The notes beneath the pieces were generated by a model. The model worked only from the letters and a program-made list of their open reading frames with translations. It was not told where the DNA came from and made no database searches. A DNA stretch of 64,000 nt from JAFGAV01 sp041479055 (GTDB taxonomy: Bacteria > Acidobacteriota > Aminicenantia > Aminicenantales > JAFGAV01), in assembly GCA_963702835.1 (NCBI GenBank), contig OY969762.1, forward strand, positions 1,550,001 to 1,614,000, written 5' to 3'. This document shows, piece by piece, positions 50,774 through 59,977 of this stretch (positions are counted from its first letter, which is position 1; each line of letters opens with the position of its first letter). A program made the translations under genes and the position numbers.

Positions 50774-51580
50774 CTATTCTCTGGCAAAAATGATGATTCC
50801 GCTGCGGCCGGCCAGCTCCAGCGCCTGTTCCTTCTGGAAAAAAGCCACCCGGCCCGCTTCCAGGCAAATGGCCGCGGCCCCGGCCTGGGCCAGGCTGCGG
50901 ACCGTGTTCAGGCCGATGGCCGGCACGTCCGCCCGCAGATCCTGCCGGCTGCGGCTCACTTTGACCGCCACCGTGCCCCGGCCGGCCAGCTCCCCGGCCC
51001 GGCATATGACGGCATCCGTCCCCTCGGACGCCTCCACGGCCACCACGGCTCTATCCTTGATGATGACGGTCTGGCCGACCTCCAAGTCGGCCAGGCGTCG
51101 GGCGATGCCCCAGCCGAACTCAGCGTCCTGTAGCACCGCGGCCGTGGGCGGCTCAGAGGAAAGCACACCGGCCGGGCAGAAAAACGGGGCTAGAAAGGGC
51201 CCGGGGTCCAAGACCTTCAACCCCTCGGAGCTCAGATAGCGGATGAAGGCTTGAATGAGCCCCGTGGGGGTTCCGTCCGCGGCGGAGCGGAGCCACTCCC
51301 CCGCTCCCCGGCTCAGTTCCTCCCGCCGAAAATAAGCCCGGGGATCGACCTTGCCCGCCAGGAGGATATCGGACACGCCCTTCTCCCGGAAAAAACAAAG
51401 GACCTCGGCCGGACGGCCGGCCTCGACCCAGGCGAAATCCGAAGCCCTGCCTTCCAGCTCCGCCGCCGCCTCCCCCCGGATGCCGGCCACCGCACAAGAC
51501 CATCCTCTCCGCGAGGCTTCTTCCAGCGCCAGGAGGGGAAACGCGCCCGACCCGGCGATCATTCCGATTCGTCGTCCCAT
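50774..51580 (-). CDS. lpxI: LpxI-type UDP-2,3-diacylglucosamine pyrophosphatase
   Basis: 268 residues. The DUF1009/LpxI layout is complete: IGMIAGSGAFPLLALEEASRR, the short DILLAGKVDPRAYF, and a C-terminal domain with GQTVIIKDRAVVAVEASEGTD and IGLNTVRSLAQAG. It hydrolyses UDP-2,3-diacylglucosamine to lipid X in lipid A synthesis, replacing LpxH. Starts before the lpxA stop (overlap 22 bases). Confidence 0.93.
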   Translation of the reverse strand: MGRRIGMIAGSGAFPLLALEEASRRGWSCAVAGIRGEAAAELEGRASDFAWVEAGRPAEVLCFFREKGVSDILLAGKVDPRAYFRREELSRGAGEWLRSAADGTPTGLIQAFIRYLSSEGLKVLDPGPFLAPFFCPAGVLSSEPPTAAVLQDAEFGWGIARRLADLEVGQTVIIKDRAVVAVEASEGTDAVICRAGELAGRGTVAVKVSRSRQDLRADVPAIGLNTVRSLAQAGAAAICLEAGRVAFFQKEQALELAGRSGIIIFARE

Positions 51581-52383
51581 GGGCTGGTCACCTTGTGGGC
51601 AATTCCGCGTTTGGAGTCGCGGACAAAGGACAGCAGCTCGTCGCGGTCCGGGCCGGCCGGAATCTCCGCACCGATGCGCTCCAGGGCCTGGCCGGTGTTG
51701 AGCTCGGAGTAGAACAGCAGCCTGAACATATCCTTGAGGATCTGGATCCGCTCTTTGGAGAATCCCCGGCGCCGCAGGCCGACCAGGTTCAGCCCCAGGA
51801 GGCGCAAAGGCCGGCTGCCCACCATTTTGCTGAAGGGGACGACGTCCTGGGTGACGACGGAATAGCCGCCGATGAAAGCGTAGCGGCCTATGCGGCAGAA
51901 CTGGTGCACGGCGGAGACGCCGCTGATCATGACGAAATCGCCCACCGTCACGTGGCCGCCCAGGGTGGCGCCGTTGATGAAGACCGTCTCATTGCCCACC
52001 CGGCAATCATGGGCCACATGGCAGTAGGCCATGAAGTAGTTTCCCTCCCCGATTTGAGTCAGGCCGCCCCCCTTGGGCGATCCGCGATGGACGGTCATGA
52101 ACTCCCGGAAAACGTTCCGGCCGCCGATCTCCAGGCGCGTTTCCTCGCCGCGGTAGGAGACATCCTGGGGCTCCGTGCCGATGACCGAATAAGGGGAGAA
52201 ATGGCAGTCGGGGCCGATGGAGGTCAGGCCGGTAATGAAGACGCTCGACTCGAGCCTGGTGTTGCGGCCGAGGGAAACCTTCTCCCCCACTTGGCAGAAG
52301 GGGCCGATCCAGACACCCGGCTCCAATCGGGCCCCGGGATGGACGACGGCGGTGGGGTGGACGAACGGCTCAAGGCCGCTCAT
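51559..52383 (-). CDS. lpxA: Acyl-ACP--UDP-N-acetylglucosamine O-acyltransferase
   Basis: 274 residues of left-handed parallel beta-helix hexapeptide repeats (HPTAVVHPGARLEPGVWIGP, VSLGRNTRLESSVFI) and a C-terminal helical domain. HDCRVGNETVFINGATLGGH includes the catalytic His region. First step of lipid A synthesis. Start at 52383 (MSGLEPF) behind GAGGAG, overlapping the fabZ end by 14 bases; the longer frame to 52449 lies inside fabZ. Confidence 0.94.
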   Translation of the reverse strand: MSGLEPFVHPTAVVHPGARLEPGVWIGPFCQVGEKVSLGRNTRLESSVFITGLTSIGPDCHFSPYSVIGTEPQDVSYRGEETRLEIGGRNVFREFMTVHRGSPKGGGLTQIGEGNYFMAYCHVAHDCRVGNETVFINGATLGGHVTVGDFVMISGVSAVHQFCRIGRYAFIGGYSVVTQDVVPFSKMVGSRPLRLLGLNLVGLRRRGFSKERIQILKDMFRLLFYSELNTGQALERIGAEIPAGPDRDELLSFVRDSKRGIAHKVTSPWDDESE

Positions 52384-52837
52384 GCAGCTCCTCGACAGTG
52401 ACCAGTGACCCCATGGCCTCCGTTTCCGCCACCAGGGTCTCCCCGACATAGGCCTTGCCCGTGATTTTGAAGAAGCGGCTCTTCAGCTTGGGCATCTCCA
52501 CCTCCAGGCGCAACTGGTCGCCCGGCACCACCGGCTTGCGGAACTTGGCCCGGTCGATTTTGCTCAAGAAGACCAGCTTGTTCTGAGGATCGGGAATGGA
52601 GTTGTAAACGAGAATGCCCGCTGTTTGGACTAGGGCTTCCACGATCAGCACGCCGGGCATGACCCGCAGGTTGGGGAAATGGCCCTGGAAAAAAGGCTCA
52701 TTGCAGGTGACGTTCTTCAGGCCGATGATGCGCTTGCCCTTCTCCATCTCCAGGACGCGGTCCACCAGCAGAAACGGGTAGCGGTGGGGCAGGAAGTTGA
52801 TGATCTGCTCGATGGAGAAGGTCATGCTCAGACTCAT
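52370..52837 (-). CDS. fabZ: 3-hydroxyacyl-ACP dehydratase FabZ
   Basis: 155 residues; hot-dog fold with the catalytic His in LPHRYPFLLVDRV and FFQGHFPNLRVMPGVLIVEA, and the helix VEALVQTAG. Supplies unsaturated intermediates for fatty acids, here paired with lipid A genes as usual. Start codon overlaps the stop of the Skp gene (ATGA at 52834). Confidence 0.95.
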   Translation of the reverse strand: MSLSMTFSIEQIINFLPHRYPFLLVDRVLEMEKGKRIIGLKNVTCNEPFFQGHFPNLRVMPGVLIVEALVQTAGILVYNSIPDPQNKLVFLSKIDRAKFRKPVVPGDQLRLEVEMPKLKSRFFKITGKAYVGETLVAETEAMGSLVTVEELHERP

Positions 52838-53376
52838 TTAGGGGCGGGTGCGGTGGCCTTGCTGGCGTCGTACCTCTTGATGACCTCGGGGGTGATGTCG
52901 ATGGCCGGGCTGAAAAAGACGGCCCCGCTCTTGCTCAGGTCGAGAATAATCTCGAAGCTTCTCTCCTTGCCCAGAGCTTCGATAATGGGCAGCAGCTCGC
53001 CCTGTAGTTTGGAATACAGCCGGAACTGGAGCTCCTGAAAGTCCCGGGCGGCGTCCTCGGCAAAGCGCTGGCGTTCTTTCCTCTTTTTATCCAGGTCGGA
53101 GTTGAGCTGGAGGGCCGCCTCTTCGCTCAAGGTCAGCCGCTGGGTGTTGAGACGGGTCTCCAGCTGGCTGATCTCCCCGTCCAGGCGGGCCAGGTCTGTC
53201 TGGTTTTTCTTGTCCCGATCCTGCAGCCGATTATAGACCTTTAAGCCCTCGACAGATTTTTGCAGGATCTCATTAGAGTTGATGACTGCGATCTTGTTCC
53301 CCTGGGCGAACCCGGCCCCGGCCAGGATGGCTGACAGGAAAAAACCCAGGGCCAAAACGAGCATGATCTTCTTCAT
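52834..53376 (-). CDS. skp: OmpH/Skp family periplasmic chaperone
   Basis: 180 residues with a signal peptide (IMLVLALGFFLSAILAG). The long coiled coil with KNQTDLARLDGEISQLETRL and DLDKKRKERQRFAEDAARDF, and the final strand FSPAIDITPEVIKRYD, match OmpH/Skp. It escorts unfolded outer-membrane proteins. Start at 53376 (MKKIM) behind AAGGAGG at 8 bases; a TTG at 53382 is too close. Between bamA and fabZ. Confidence 0.92.
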   Translation of the reverse strand: MKKIMLVLALGFFLSAILAGAGFAQGNKIAVINSNEILQKSVEGLKVYNRLQDRDKKNQTDLARLDGEISQLETRLNTQRLTLSEEAALQLNSDLDKKRKERQRFAEDAARDFQELQFRLYSKLQGELLPIIEALGKERSFEIILDLSKSGAVFFSPAIDITPEVIKRYDASKATAPAPK

Positions 53377-53418
53377 GGTCAATACCTCCTTGTACCGTCT
53401 CGGACGATCGCGCTTTCT

Positions 53419-55737
53419 CTAGAACGTCGATCCGATCGCGAAGCGGAAGGCGAAATTGCTGTCGCTCTCATTAATTTTCCGATTATTATACGCAAAAATC
53501 AGCCGGAAGGGAATACGCAAAGCCGGGACGAAAATGCGGGCCTCCAGTCCGGCCGAGGAATACATGTCCTTCCAAGATATTTTCTGCGCATTAAGCAAGG
53601 TGTTGCCCCGGTCGTAGAACAGGATCAAGTACAGCGGCCCGCCCACGGCAATGCTGTACTCGGCATTGAAGACGACCGACTTTTCGCCTCCTATGTTGGT
53701 GCCTTCGGCACTGCGCGGCCCGATGGTGTAGATCTCGTAGCCGCGAATGTTCCGCTCGCCGCCCAGGTAAGTCCGCTCCCAGAAGGGGACCTGGGCCTGG
53801 CCCAGGGGCCGGACGAATTCGTATTCGGCGTGAATGCCCAGGCTTTGGTTTTTGAAGATGGGCTGCCAATGAGTAAACTCGAGGCGCGGCTTGTACAGGT
53901 CGATCTCGCCGCCCAGGAAGGTCCCGGCGTACTTTAAGGAGGCCAAAATCATCGTCCCCCGGCTGGGCGTCAGGGGGCTGTCCACCGTGGAATAATAAAT
54001 GGTCGGGGAGATGCTGCTGATCTTGTAGTTGCCCAGGCCGTACAGGGAATAGTAGACGGGGTCGATGACCGTATCGGTAGGCAGGTTGACGTTGACATCC
54101 TCATAGGTGTAGGTGACATTTGCCCGCCAGTAGCCGAAGAGCCGAGCCCCGAAGATGAGGTCTACGCCCTTGCCCTTGCGGTCGTAGAGGTAGGGATAGA
54201 TGATGTAGCGGTTATAGATGTTGAAGCCCAGGCTGATGGGGTAATCGAAGATGTAGGGTTCCTGGAAGCCGAACGAATAATTCTTGGTCAGCTTGCCGGT
54301 CTGGAGGGTCAAGTTGAGGTTTTCGCCCGCCCCCAGGAAGTTGACCGTCTCGTAAGTCAGAGCGATGAAGGCCCCCTCATAGCCGCTGTAGCCGGCGGTG
54401 AACTGGATGTTGTTGCGCTGCAGTTCCTTGACCTTGACCGTCACGTCAAATTGGCTGGGGCTCTGGGCCGCGGGTTTGATGTCCGGTTCGCCCTCCAAAT
54501 CCACCAGGCCGAGCTGCCTCATCCGCAGCAAGCTGTCCTTGAACAGGGCAAAACTGAACCGGTCGCCCTCGCGGAGGAACATCTCCCGGCGAATCACCTT
54601 ATCTTTGGTGTAGATATTTCCCTTAAACTCCAGGCGGTTGAGGTAACAGACCTCTCCCTCGAAAACGTTGAAGGTGACATTGACCACTTTGTTCTTGGGG
54701 TCGAGACTCTCCACGGGCATGACCTGGCAGTAGAGAAAACCTCCGTTCCGGTACAGCTCGCCGATCTTCTCCACTGCCTTTTCCCTGATCTTGGTGCTGT
54801 AAATATCCCCGGCCTGGCAGGCGACCATGGCCCGCAGGTGCGGGACGGCGACGGACTTGGACCCCTCGATGTTGATTTGGCCCACCCGGTAGATATAGCC
54901 CGGGTTGACCGGGATGATGAGCTTCATCATCTTCTGCGGCTTGAAGAAAGGAAAGATGGTCCGCCGGGTGTACTCCTCCAGCCGCGGCTGGCCGATGGTG
55001 GCCTCCATGTAGCCGAATTCCTGGAATTTCTTCTTGATGTTGGCCAGTTCTTCCTGGACCTTGTTCAGTTTATAAACATCGGCGCCGGAGATCCAGGACA
55101 TGAGGCTGTGGCCTTGGTTGGTTTTCATGGCCTCTTCCAAGAGGCTGGCCGCTATCTTGGTCCGGCCTTCAAAAAACACCTGGCCGACCCGGATTTTGGG
55201 CCCTTCCTCGATCTTGAACTGGATCTCGATCTCATTTTTGCCCTTGGCCGTTTCGGACAGATCCACCTTGGCCGCCATCAGGCCTTTTTCGATCAACAGG
55301 TCCTGGATGGTCCCTTGGATGCGCTGCAGTTTGTAGGGGTTGTAGTAGGAATAGGGCAGGATGTATTCATCCTTCTCCTTGAGTTTATTGGTGATGTCCT
55401 CTTCCTTGACCTTCTTTCCGGTTTTATAGACGACGGCCCGGACGACCGGGTTCTCCTTGACCGTAAGGCGGACGATGACACCGCCCGCCGCCGGCAGTCG
55501 TTCCAGCTTGAGATCCGAAAAAAAGCCCGTCGTCCACAGCACATGGAAATCCCCGCGGAGCTGATTTTCATCCAAGGGGTCGCCTTCCCGGGCGGAAATA
55601 TAGTAGAGGATGGTTTCCTGAGAGACCCGGTCGTTGCCTACGATCTCGATCTTCTCGATGTTCCCCTGGCCGAAGAGAGGCAGGGACAGGGCCAGAGCCA
55701 GCAGGCCGGCGCCCACGATACAGGCGAACTTTTTCAT
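53419..55737 (-). CDS. bamA: Outer-membrane assembly factor BamA
   Basis: 772 residues: signal peptide, five POTRA domains (~25-430: IEKIEIVGNDRVSQETILYY, NGGFLYCQVMPVESLD) and a 16-stranded Bac_surface_Ag barrel ending with FRFAIGSTF. The barrel motif GGERNIRGYEI (VRGF/Y type) is present. It inserts beta-barrel proteins. Start at 55737 (MKKFACIVG) behind AAGGAAAAAG. First gene of the bamA-skp-fabZ-lpxA-lpxI-oxidoreductase run. Confidence 0.96.
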   Translation of the reverse strand: MKKFACIVGAGLLALALSLPLFGQGNIEKIEIVGNDRVSQETILYYISAREGDPLDENQLRGDFHVLWTTGFFSDLKLERLPAAGGVIVRLTVKENPVVRAVVYKTGKKVKEEDITNKLKEKDEYILPYSYYNPYKLQRIQGTIQDLLIEKGLMAAKVDLSETAKGKNEIEIQFKIEEGPKIRVGQVFFEGRTKIAASLLEEAMKTNQGHSLMSWISGADVYKLNKVQEELANIKKKFQEFGYMEATIGQPRLEEYTRRTIFPFFKPQKMMKLIIPVNPGYIYRVGQINIEGSKSVAVPHLRAMVACQAGDIYSTKIREKAVEKIGELYRNGGFLYCQVMPVESLDPKNKVVNVTFNVFEGEVCYLNRLEFKGNIYTKDKVIRREMFLREGDRFSFALFKDSLLRMRQLGLVDLEGEPDIKPAAQSPSQFDVTVKVKELQRNNIQFTAGYSGYEGAFIALTYETVNFLGAGENLNLTLQTGKLTKNYSFGFQEPYIFDYPISLGFNIYNRYIIYPYLYDRKGKGVDLIFGARLFGYWRANVTYTYEDVNVNLPTDTVIDPVYYSLYGLGNYKISSISPTIYYSTVDSPLTPSRGTMILASLKYAGTFLGGEIDLYKPRLEFTHWQPIFKNQSLGIHAEYEFVRPLGQAQVPFWERTYLGGERNIRGYEIYTIGPRSAEGTNIGGEKSVVFNAEYSIAVGGPLYLILFYDRGNTLLNAQKISWKDMYSSAGLEARIFVPALRIPFRLIFAYNNRKINESDSNFAFRFAIGSTF

Positions 55738-55786
55738 GGCTTTTTCCTTATACCATAATGGATATGTTTTTTCCACCCGGCTTAGA

Positions 55787-56036
55787 GGAGCTGGCCGGTG
55801 CGGTCTCGCTCCCGGGAAGGTTTTTAACGCCGTTCCCTTGCCGTCTTCTCAGCGCCTGCGGAACTCGCACCATTGATTTCAGCTTTTCACGCCAGCTTAT
55901 TGGGATCTAAACCCTCTTCCAAGATCATCAAAAAGCTCAAACATCCTCGGCGCCCCGCAAAACGGGGTTCCTTCGAAGCCGGCTCGGGAAGGCTAAACCT
56001 TCCCTCATGGTCGCTGCGACCGCACCGGCCAGCTCC
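55787..56036. repeat. Palindromic repeat element R3 with 19-bp inverted ends
   Basis: A 250-bp non-coding element in the 360-base gap between bamA and lolD. Its ends GGAGCTGGCCGGTGCGGTC (55787-55805) and GACCGCACCGGCCAGCTCC (56018-56036) are perfect inverted repeats, and GGGAAGGTTT follows each end a few bases inward. Internal hairpins include CCCCG-CAAAA-CGGGG and GGAAGG-CTAAA-CCTTCC. No flanking target duplication is visible. Bases outside it (56037-56097) show nothing recognisable. Confidence 0.7.
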
Positions 56037-56097
56037 TTTCTAAAAACTCGAGCAGATTACGCCGCTCCGGGTTGGGTCCGTCACATGGATTGTAACT

Positions 56098-56784
56098 CTA
56101 GCGGAGGGAAATTGGTTTCAGGCCGCCGGACTCCATCAGGTACAGCCGGTGACAGAAAGAAGCCACCTTTTCGCTGTGAGTGACTATAACCGAAGTCAGG
56201 CCGCGCCGGGTGTGGAGGTCCAGGATGAGCCGGAGGATCCGCTCGCCCGTCTGCCAGTCGAGGTTGCCCGTCGGCTCGTCGGCCAGGAGAAGGCGGGGTC
56301 CGCTGACCAAGGCTCGGGCGATGGCCACTCGCTGCTGCTCGCCGCCCGAAAGCTGGCCGGGCCTTTTATCGGATTTATTCTCAGGCAAGACCTCTTCCAG
56401 GAGACGCCGGGCCCGGGGCCGCGCTTCGGCCCAGGAAAGGCCGCCGATAAGAAGCGGAAAACAGACGTTCTCCAGGGCCGAGAACTCGGGCAGGAGATGG
56501 AAGAACTGGAAGACGAAGCCGATTTTCAGGTTCCGGAGCCGGGCCCTGGCTGCCGGCGGCAGAGCGAACACATCCTGGCCGTCGAGAATGATCTGGCCTT
56601 CGGTCGGCCGGTCAACGGCGCCCAACAGGTTGAGCAAAGTGGATTTCCCTACGCCGGAGACGCCCATGATGCCCACCACCTCACCCTGTCCGACCTCGAA
56701 GCTGAGCCCGCGGAAAACCGGATAGACGCCCCGGGCCAAAGGATAGTCCTTGGCCAGGTCTCGAACGGTGAGAATATTATTCAT
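56098..56784 (-). CDS. lolD: Lipoprotein-release ABC ATPase LolD
   Basis: 228 residues: Walker A GVSGVGKST (~residue 40), signature LSGGEQQRVAIARAL and Walker B LLLADEPTGNLD, typical of the LolD/MacB group. It energises release of lipoproteins from the inner membrane to LolA. The start overlaps the permease stop (56777-56784). Confidence 0.93.
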   Translation of the reverse strand: MNNILTVRDLAKDYPLARGVYPVFRGLSFEVGQGEVVGIMGVSGVGKSTLLNLLGAVDRPTEGQIILDGQDVFALPPAARARLRNLKIGFVFQFFHLLPEFSALENVCFPLLIGGLSWAEARPRARRLLEEVLPENKSDKRPGQLSGGEQQRVAIARALVSGPRLLLADEPTGNLDWQTGERILRLILDLHTRRGLTSVIVTHSEKVASFCHRLYLMESGGLKPISLR

Positions 56785-57997
56785 ATTTTAAGGCGGTCAC
56801 CGGGTCCACTTTGGCCGCCCGCTGGGCGGGGAACAGGGTGGAAACAAAGCTGATCAGCAGCGAGACGCCGATGATCAAGGCTAGTTCGGCCGGCCGGAGG
56901 CGGAAGGGAACGAAGGAGATCTGGTAGATGTCCACCGGCAGGTGAATGAGTTGAAAGGTATTGGCCAGCCAGCACCAAGCCAGGCCGAGGGCCGTTCCGG
57001 CGGCCGTCCCGATCAGCCCGATCATGGCGCCCTGCAGAAAGAAGATTCGCCGGATGTGGCGCGGCGTGGCGCCCATGGCCAGCAGGATGCCGATGTCCCT
57101 GGTCTTCTCCATGACCATCAGGATCAGGGTGGCGATGATGTTCAAGGCGGCCACCACCACGATCAGGGCGATGGTCAGGAAGATGATGGTCTTTTCCAAT
57201 TTCAGGGCGGAAAAAAGCGACTTGTTGAGGTCCATCCAGGTGGTGATGTAGGCCGAGGGGGGAAGGAGCCGGCTGGCCTCCTCGGCCAGGCGGGGAGCCT
57301 GAAAAATGTCGTCGATCATGACCTGGAGATAGCTCACCCGGCCTTCCATGCCGAAGAACTTCTGGGCGGCGGCCAGGGAGATGAAAGCGGTCGTGGAATC
57401 GAACTCATAGAGCCCGGTGGCGAAGATGCCGGCGACGATGAACCGTTTGAGCTTAGGCACCTGGCCGATGGGAGTCAAGCGCGCGGCTGAAGTGTAAACG
57501 GTCAGAACATCCCCCGGGACGGCTCCGATCTGGAGGGCCAGGTCGCGGCCGAGAAGGATGCCTTCCCGGGCTGAGCCCGCCTCCGGCAGCCGGCCGCTGG
57601 CCAGCGTCCTGAGCCAGGGCGAGGTCTTTTTCTCCTGCTCGAAATCCAGGCCTTTGAGCACGCCCCCGGCGTTGCGGGAGAGGCCGGAGAAAAGGGCCAT
57701 GTTGTAAACGACCGGGGTCACCGACTTCACGCCCGGGATTTTCTTCAGCTCGGCCGAGACCGCCTCGAAATCGGCCATTCCCTGGCCGGTGATGTCGGAG
57801 ACCATAAGATGAGAGGTGGCGCCCAGGATCTTGCTCTGGACGTCGCCCTGAAAACCGGTGAGAAGGGCCACGGCGATGATCAGGGCCGCCACCCCGATCA
57901 TGATGCCCAGGACGGAGATGAAGGTGATGACGGAGATGAAGGCCTGCTTGCGCCTGGCGGTCAGGTAGCGGCGGGCGATGAACAGCTCGAAGCTCAT
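56777..57997 (-). CDS. lolC: LolC/LolE lipoprotein-release permease
   Basis: 406 residues: N-terminal helix (ISVITFISVLGIMIGVAALI), a large periplasmic MacB-like domain (~50-260) and three C-terminal helices of the FtsX type (TRDIGILLAMGATPRHIRRIF). It likely forms a homodimer, since only one such gene is present. Starts 5 bases after lysS ends on the same strand. Confidence 0.92.
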   Translation of the reverse strand: MSFELFIARRYLTARRKQAFISVITFISVLGIMIGVAALIIAVALLTGFQGDVQSKILGATSHLMVSDITGQGMADFEAVSAELKKIPGVKSVTPVVYNMALFSGLSRNAGGVLKGLDFEQEKKTSPWLRTLASGRLPEAGSAREGILLGRDLALQIGAVPGDVLTVYTSAARLTPIGQVPKLKRFIVAGIFATGLYEFDSTTAFISLAAAQKFFGMEGRVSYLQVMIDDIFQAPRLAEEASRLLPPSAYITTWMDLNKSLFSALKLEKTIIFLTIALIVVVAALNIIATLILMVMEKTRDIGILLAMGATPRHIRRIFFLQGAMIGLIGTAAGTALGLAWCWLANTFQLIHLPVDIYQISFVPFRLRPAELALIIGVSLLISFVSTLFPAQRAAKVDPVTALKYE

Positions 57998-58002
57998 GAT
58001 GC

Positions 58003-59532
58003 TCAGGCCTTGGGACGCAGCAGGGGGAAAAGGATGACTTCGCGGATGGAGGTCCGGTTGGCGAAAAGCATGACCAGGCGGTCGATGCCTATGCCCTCGC
58101 CGCCGGTAGGCGGCAGGCCGTACTCCAGGGCGGTGACGTAGTCGTTGTCCAGCCAGTGGGACTCCTCATCCCCCCGGGCCCGTTCGCCGGCCTGCTCGAC
58201 GAAGCGCCGCTTCTGGTCGGCCGGGTCGGTCAGCTCGCTGAAGGCGTTGGCCACTTCCATCCCGCCCATGATCAACTCGAAGCGCTCGGCCTCCTCCGAG
58301 TTGTCCCGCGAGCTCTTGGCCAGGGGCGAGATTTCCCGGGGATGGTTGATGATGAAGGTGGGCTGGATGAGCCGGGGCTTGACCAGCTTGTCGAACAGGA
58401 CGTCCAGGGCTTTGCCCCAGGTGGTCGGCTTTTTTTCGGGAGCCAGGCCCACGGCCATTTCCACGACCGAGCCAGGGTCGTCGAGCTTGCCCGGCGATAG
58501 GCCGCTCGAAGATTCGACGGCCTCCCGGAAATTCAGCCGTTTCCATGGCCGCCGCAGGGAAATGAGGTCCTGGCCGAAGCGGAGCTCATCCCCTCCCAGC
58601 AGCTCCCGGGCCAGGCCGACGATGAGCTCCTCGGTCAAATCCATCAGCTCCAAGTAGTCGGTATAGGCCTGATAGAATTCCAGCATGGTGAACTCGGGGT
58701 TGTGCTCCGAGGAGATGCCCTCGTTCCGGAAATTGCGGTTGATCTCATAAACCCGCTCCAGGCCGCCCACCACCAGACGCTTGAGGTACAGCTCCGGAGC
58801 AATGCGCAGGTAGAGGTCCAGGCCCAGGGCATTGTGGAACGTCTTGAAGGGCTTGGCCAGGGCGCCCCCCGGGATGGGGTGCATCATGGGCGTCTCGACT
58901 TCGATATAGCCGCGCTCGTCGAAAAAGCTCCGCAGCCGGCTGATGATCGCGCTCCGCAGCCGGAAGACCTCGCCCACCTCGGGGCTCATGATCAGGTCCA
59001 GGTACCGCCGCCGGAAACGGAGCTCGACATCCTGCAGCCCGTGCCATTTCTCCGGCAGCGGGTGCAGGCACTTGGCCAGAAAGGTGAAGGATTCGGTCTG
59101 GACGGTCAGTTCGCCGGTCTTGGTTTTGAACAGACGCCCCTTGACCGAAAGGATATCGCCGATATCCAACAGGGAGAAACGCTGGTAAAGGTCGGGCCCC
59201 ACGGACTCCTCCCGGATATAGGCCTGGAGCCGGGAGCGGCTGTCCGAAATGTGGAAAAAAGTGGCCCGGCCCATGCGCCGGATGGACAGGATCCGGCCGG
59301 GGACTTCAACCGCGACCGGGCTGGCCTCCAGTTCTTCCCTGCTCAGCGAAGAATAAGCGGAAACGATATCGTGCACGGAATGGGTTCGCTCCGCCCGGCG
59401 GGGGAAGATGTCAACCCCCTCCTTCCGAAGCTTCTCCAGCTTTTCGGCCCGAGCCGCTTCCTGGTCAGGGAGTCTTTCGTCTTCGGCCCTCTCCGGTTTT
59501 TTGGGAGCGGGTTTGTCTTTTTGCTTGTTCAT
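58003..59532 (-). CDS. lysS: Lysyl-tRNA synthetase, class II
   Basis: 509 residues: OB-fold anticodon-binding domain (VEVPGRILSIRRMGRATFFH) and class II catalytic domain (motif 1 near FFDERGYIEVETPMMHPIPG, motif 2 FRNEGISSEHNPEFTMLEFY, motif 3 GGEGIGIDRLVMLF). It charges tRNA-Lys. Its N-terminal ~25 residues (Lys-rich) overlap the 3' end of nusB by 68 bases, with no later start codon available, so the overlap is real. Start at 59532 or 59544; the former lies next to GAAGAAGG. Confidence 0.95.
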   Translation of the reverse strand: MNKQKDKPAPKKPERAEDERLPDQEAARAEKLEKLRKEGVDIFPRRAERTHSVHDIVSAYSSLSREELEASPVAVEVPGRILSIRRMGRATFFHISDSRSRLQAYIREESVGPDLYQRFSLLDIGDILSVKGRLFKTKTGELTVQTESFTFLAKCLHPLPEKWHGLQDVELRFRRRYLDLIMSPEVGEVFRLRSAIISRLRSFFDERGYIEVETPMMHPIPGGALAKPFKTFHNALGLDLYLRIAPELYLKRLVVGGLERVYEINRNFRNEGISSEHNPEFTMLEFYQAYTDYLELMDLTEELIVGLARELLGGDELRFGQDLISLRRPWKRLNFREAVESSSGLSPGKLDDPGSVVEMAVGLAPEKKPTTWGKALDVLFDKLVKPRLIQPTFIINHPREISPLAKSSRDNSEEAERFELIMGGMEVANAFSELTDPADQKRRFVEQAGERARGDEESHWLDNDYVTALEYGLPPTGGEGIGIDRLVMLFANRTSIREVILFPLLRPKA

Positions 59533-59962
59533 CCTTCTTCTCATGGCCGGCCGGCGCGGACAGCCCCATCTTCCGGCTCAGCGCATCCAGGATTCCGTTG
59601 ACAAAGGCCGCCGACTCGGCGCTGGAAAACTTGCGGGCAATCTCGATGGCCTCATCGATGACCACGGCCGGGGCCGTCTTTTCCTGGACGAGCTCCAGGG
59701 CGGCGATCCGGAGCACATTGCGGTCCACCAGGGGCATTCGGTCCACCCGCCAGTTTTTAGACACGGACTGGATGAGCCCGTCGATCTCAGCCTGCCTGCC
59801 GAGCACCGAGCGGAAGAGATGGTCGGCGTATTCTCTCTCAGCCCCCGGCGCTCGTCTGGCCGCCCAGAATTTCCGGGGGGCCGCCTCCGGGTCAGAGGCT
59901 TTGAACTCAAGCTGATACAGAAGCTGTAGCGCGGCTTCCCGGGCTTTGCGGCGAAGGCCCAT
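59465..59962 (-). CDS. nusB: Transcription antitermination factor NusB
   Basis: 165 residues; the helical NusB fold is recognised in RKAREAALQLLYQLEFK, ALELVQEKTAPAVVIDEAIEI and FVNGILDALSRKMG. It binds boxA RNA in rRNA antitermination. The last ~30 residues, a Lys/Arg-rich tail after DALSRK, extend past the usual end and overlap lysS. It lies between ribH and lysS, the common ribH-nusB order. Confidence 0.93.
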   Translation of the reverse strand: MGLRRKAREAALQLLYQLEFKASDPEAAPRKFWAARRAPGAEREYADHLFRSVLGRQAEIDGLIQSVSKNWRVDRMPLVDRNVLRIAALELVQEKTAPAVVIDEAIEIARKFSSAESAAFVNGILDALSRKMGLSAPAGHEKKDEQAKRQTRSQKTGEGRRRKTP

Positions 59963-59977
59963 GGGCGGCCGTCTCTC

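Noticed and set aside
54451..55758. A 435-residue plus-strand frame opposite bamA
   Set aside because: Antisense to POTRA domains; composition typical of shadows.
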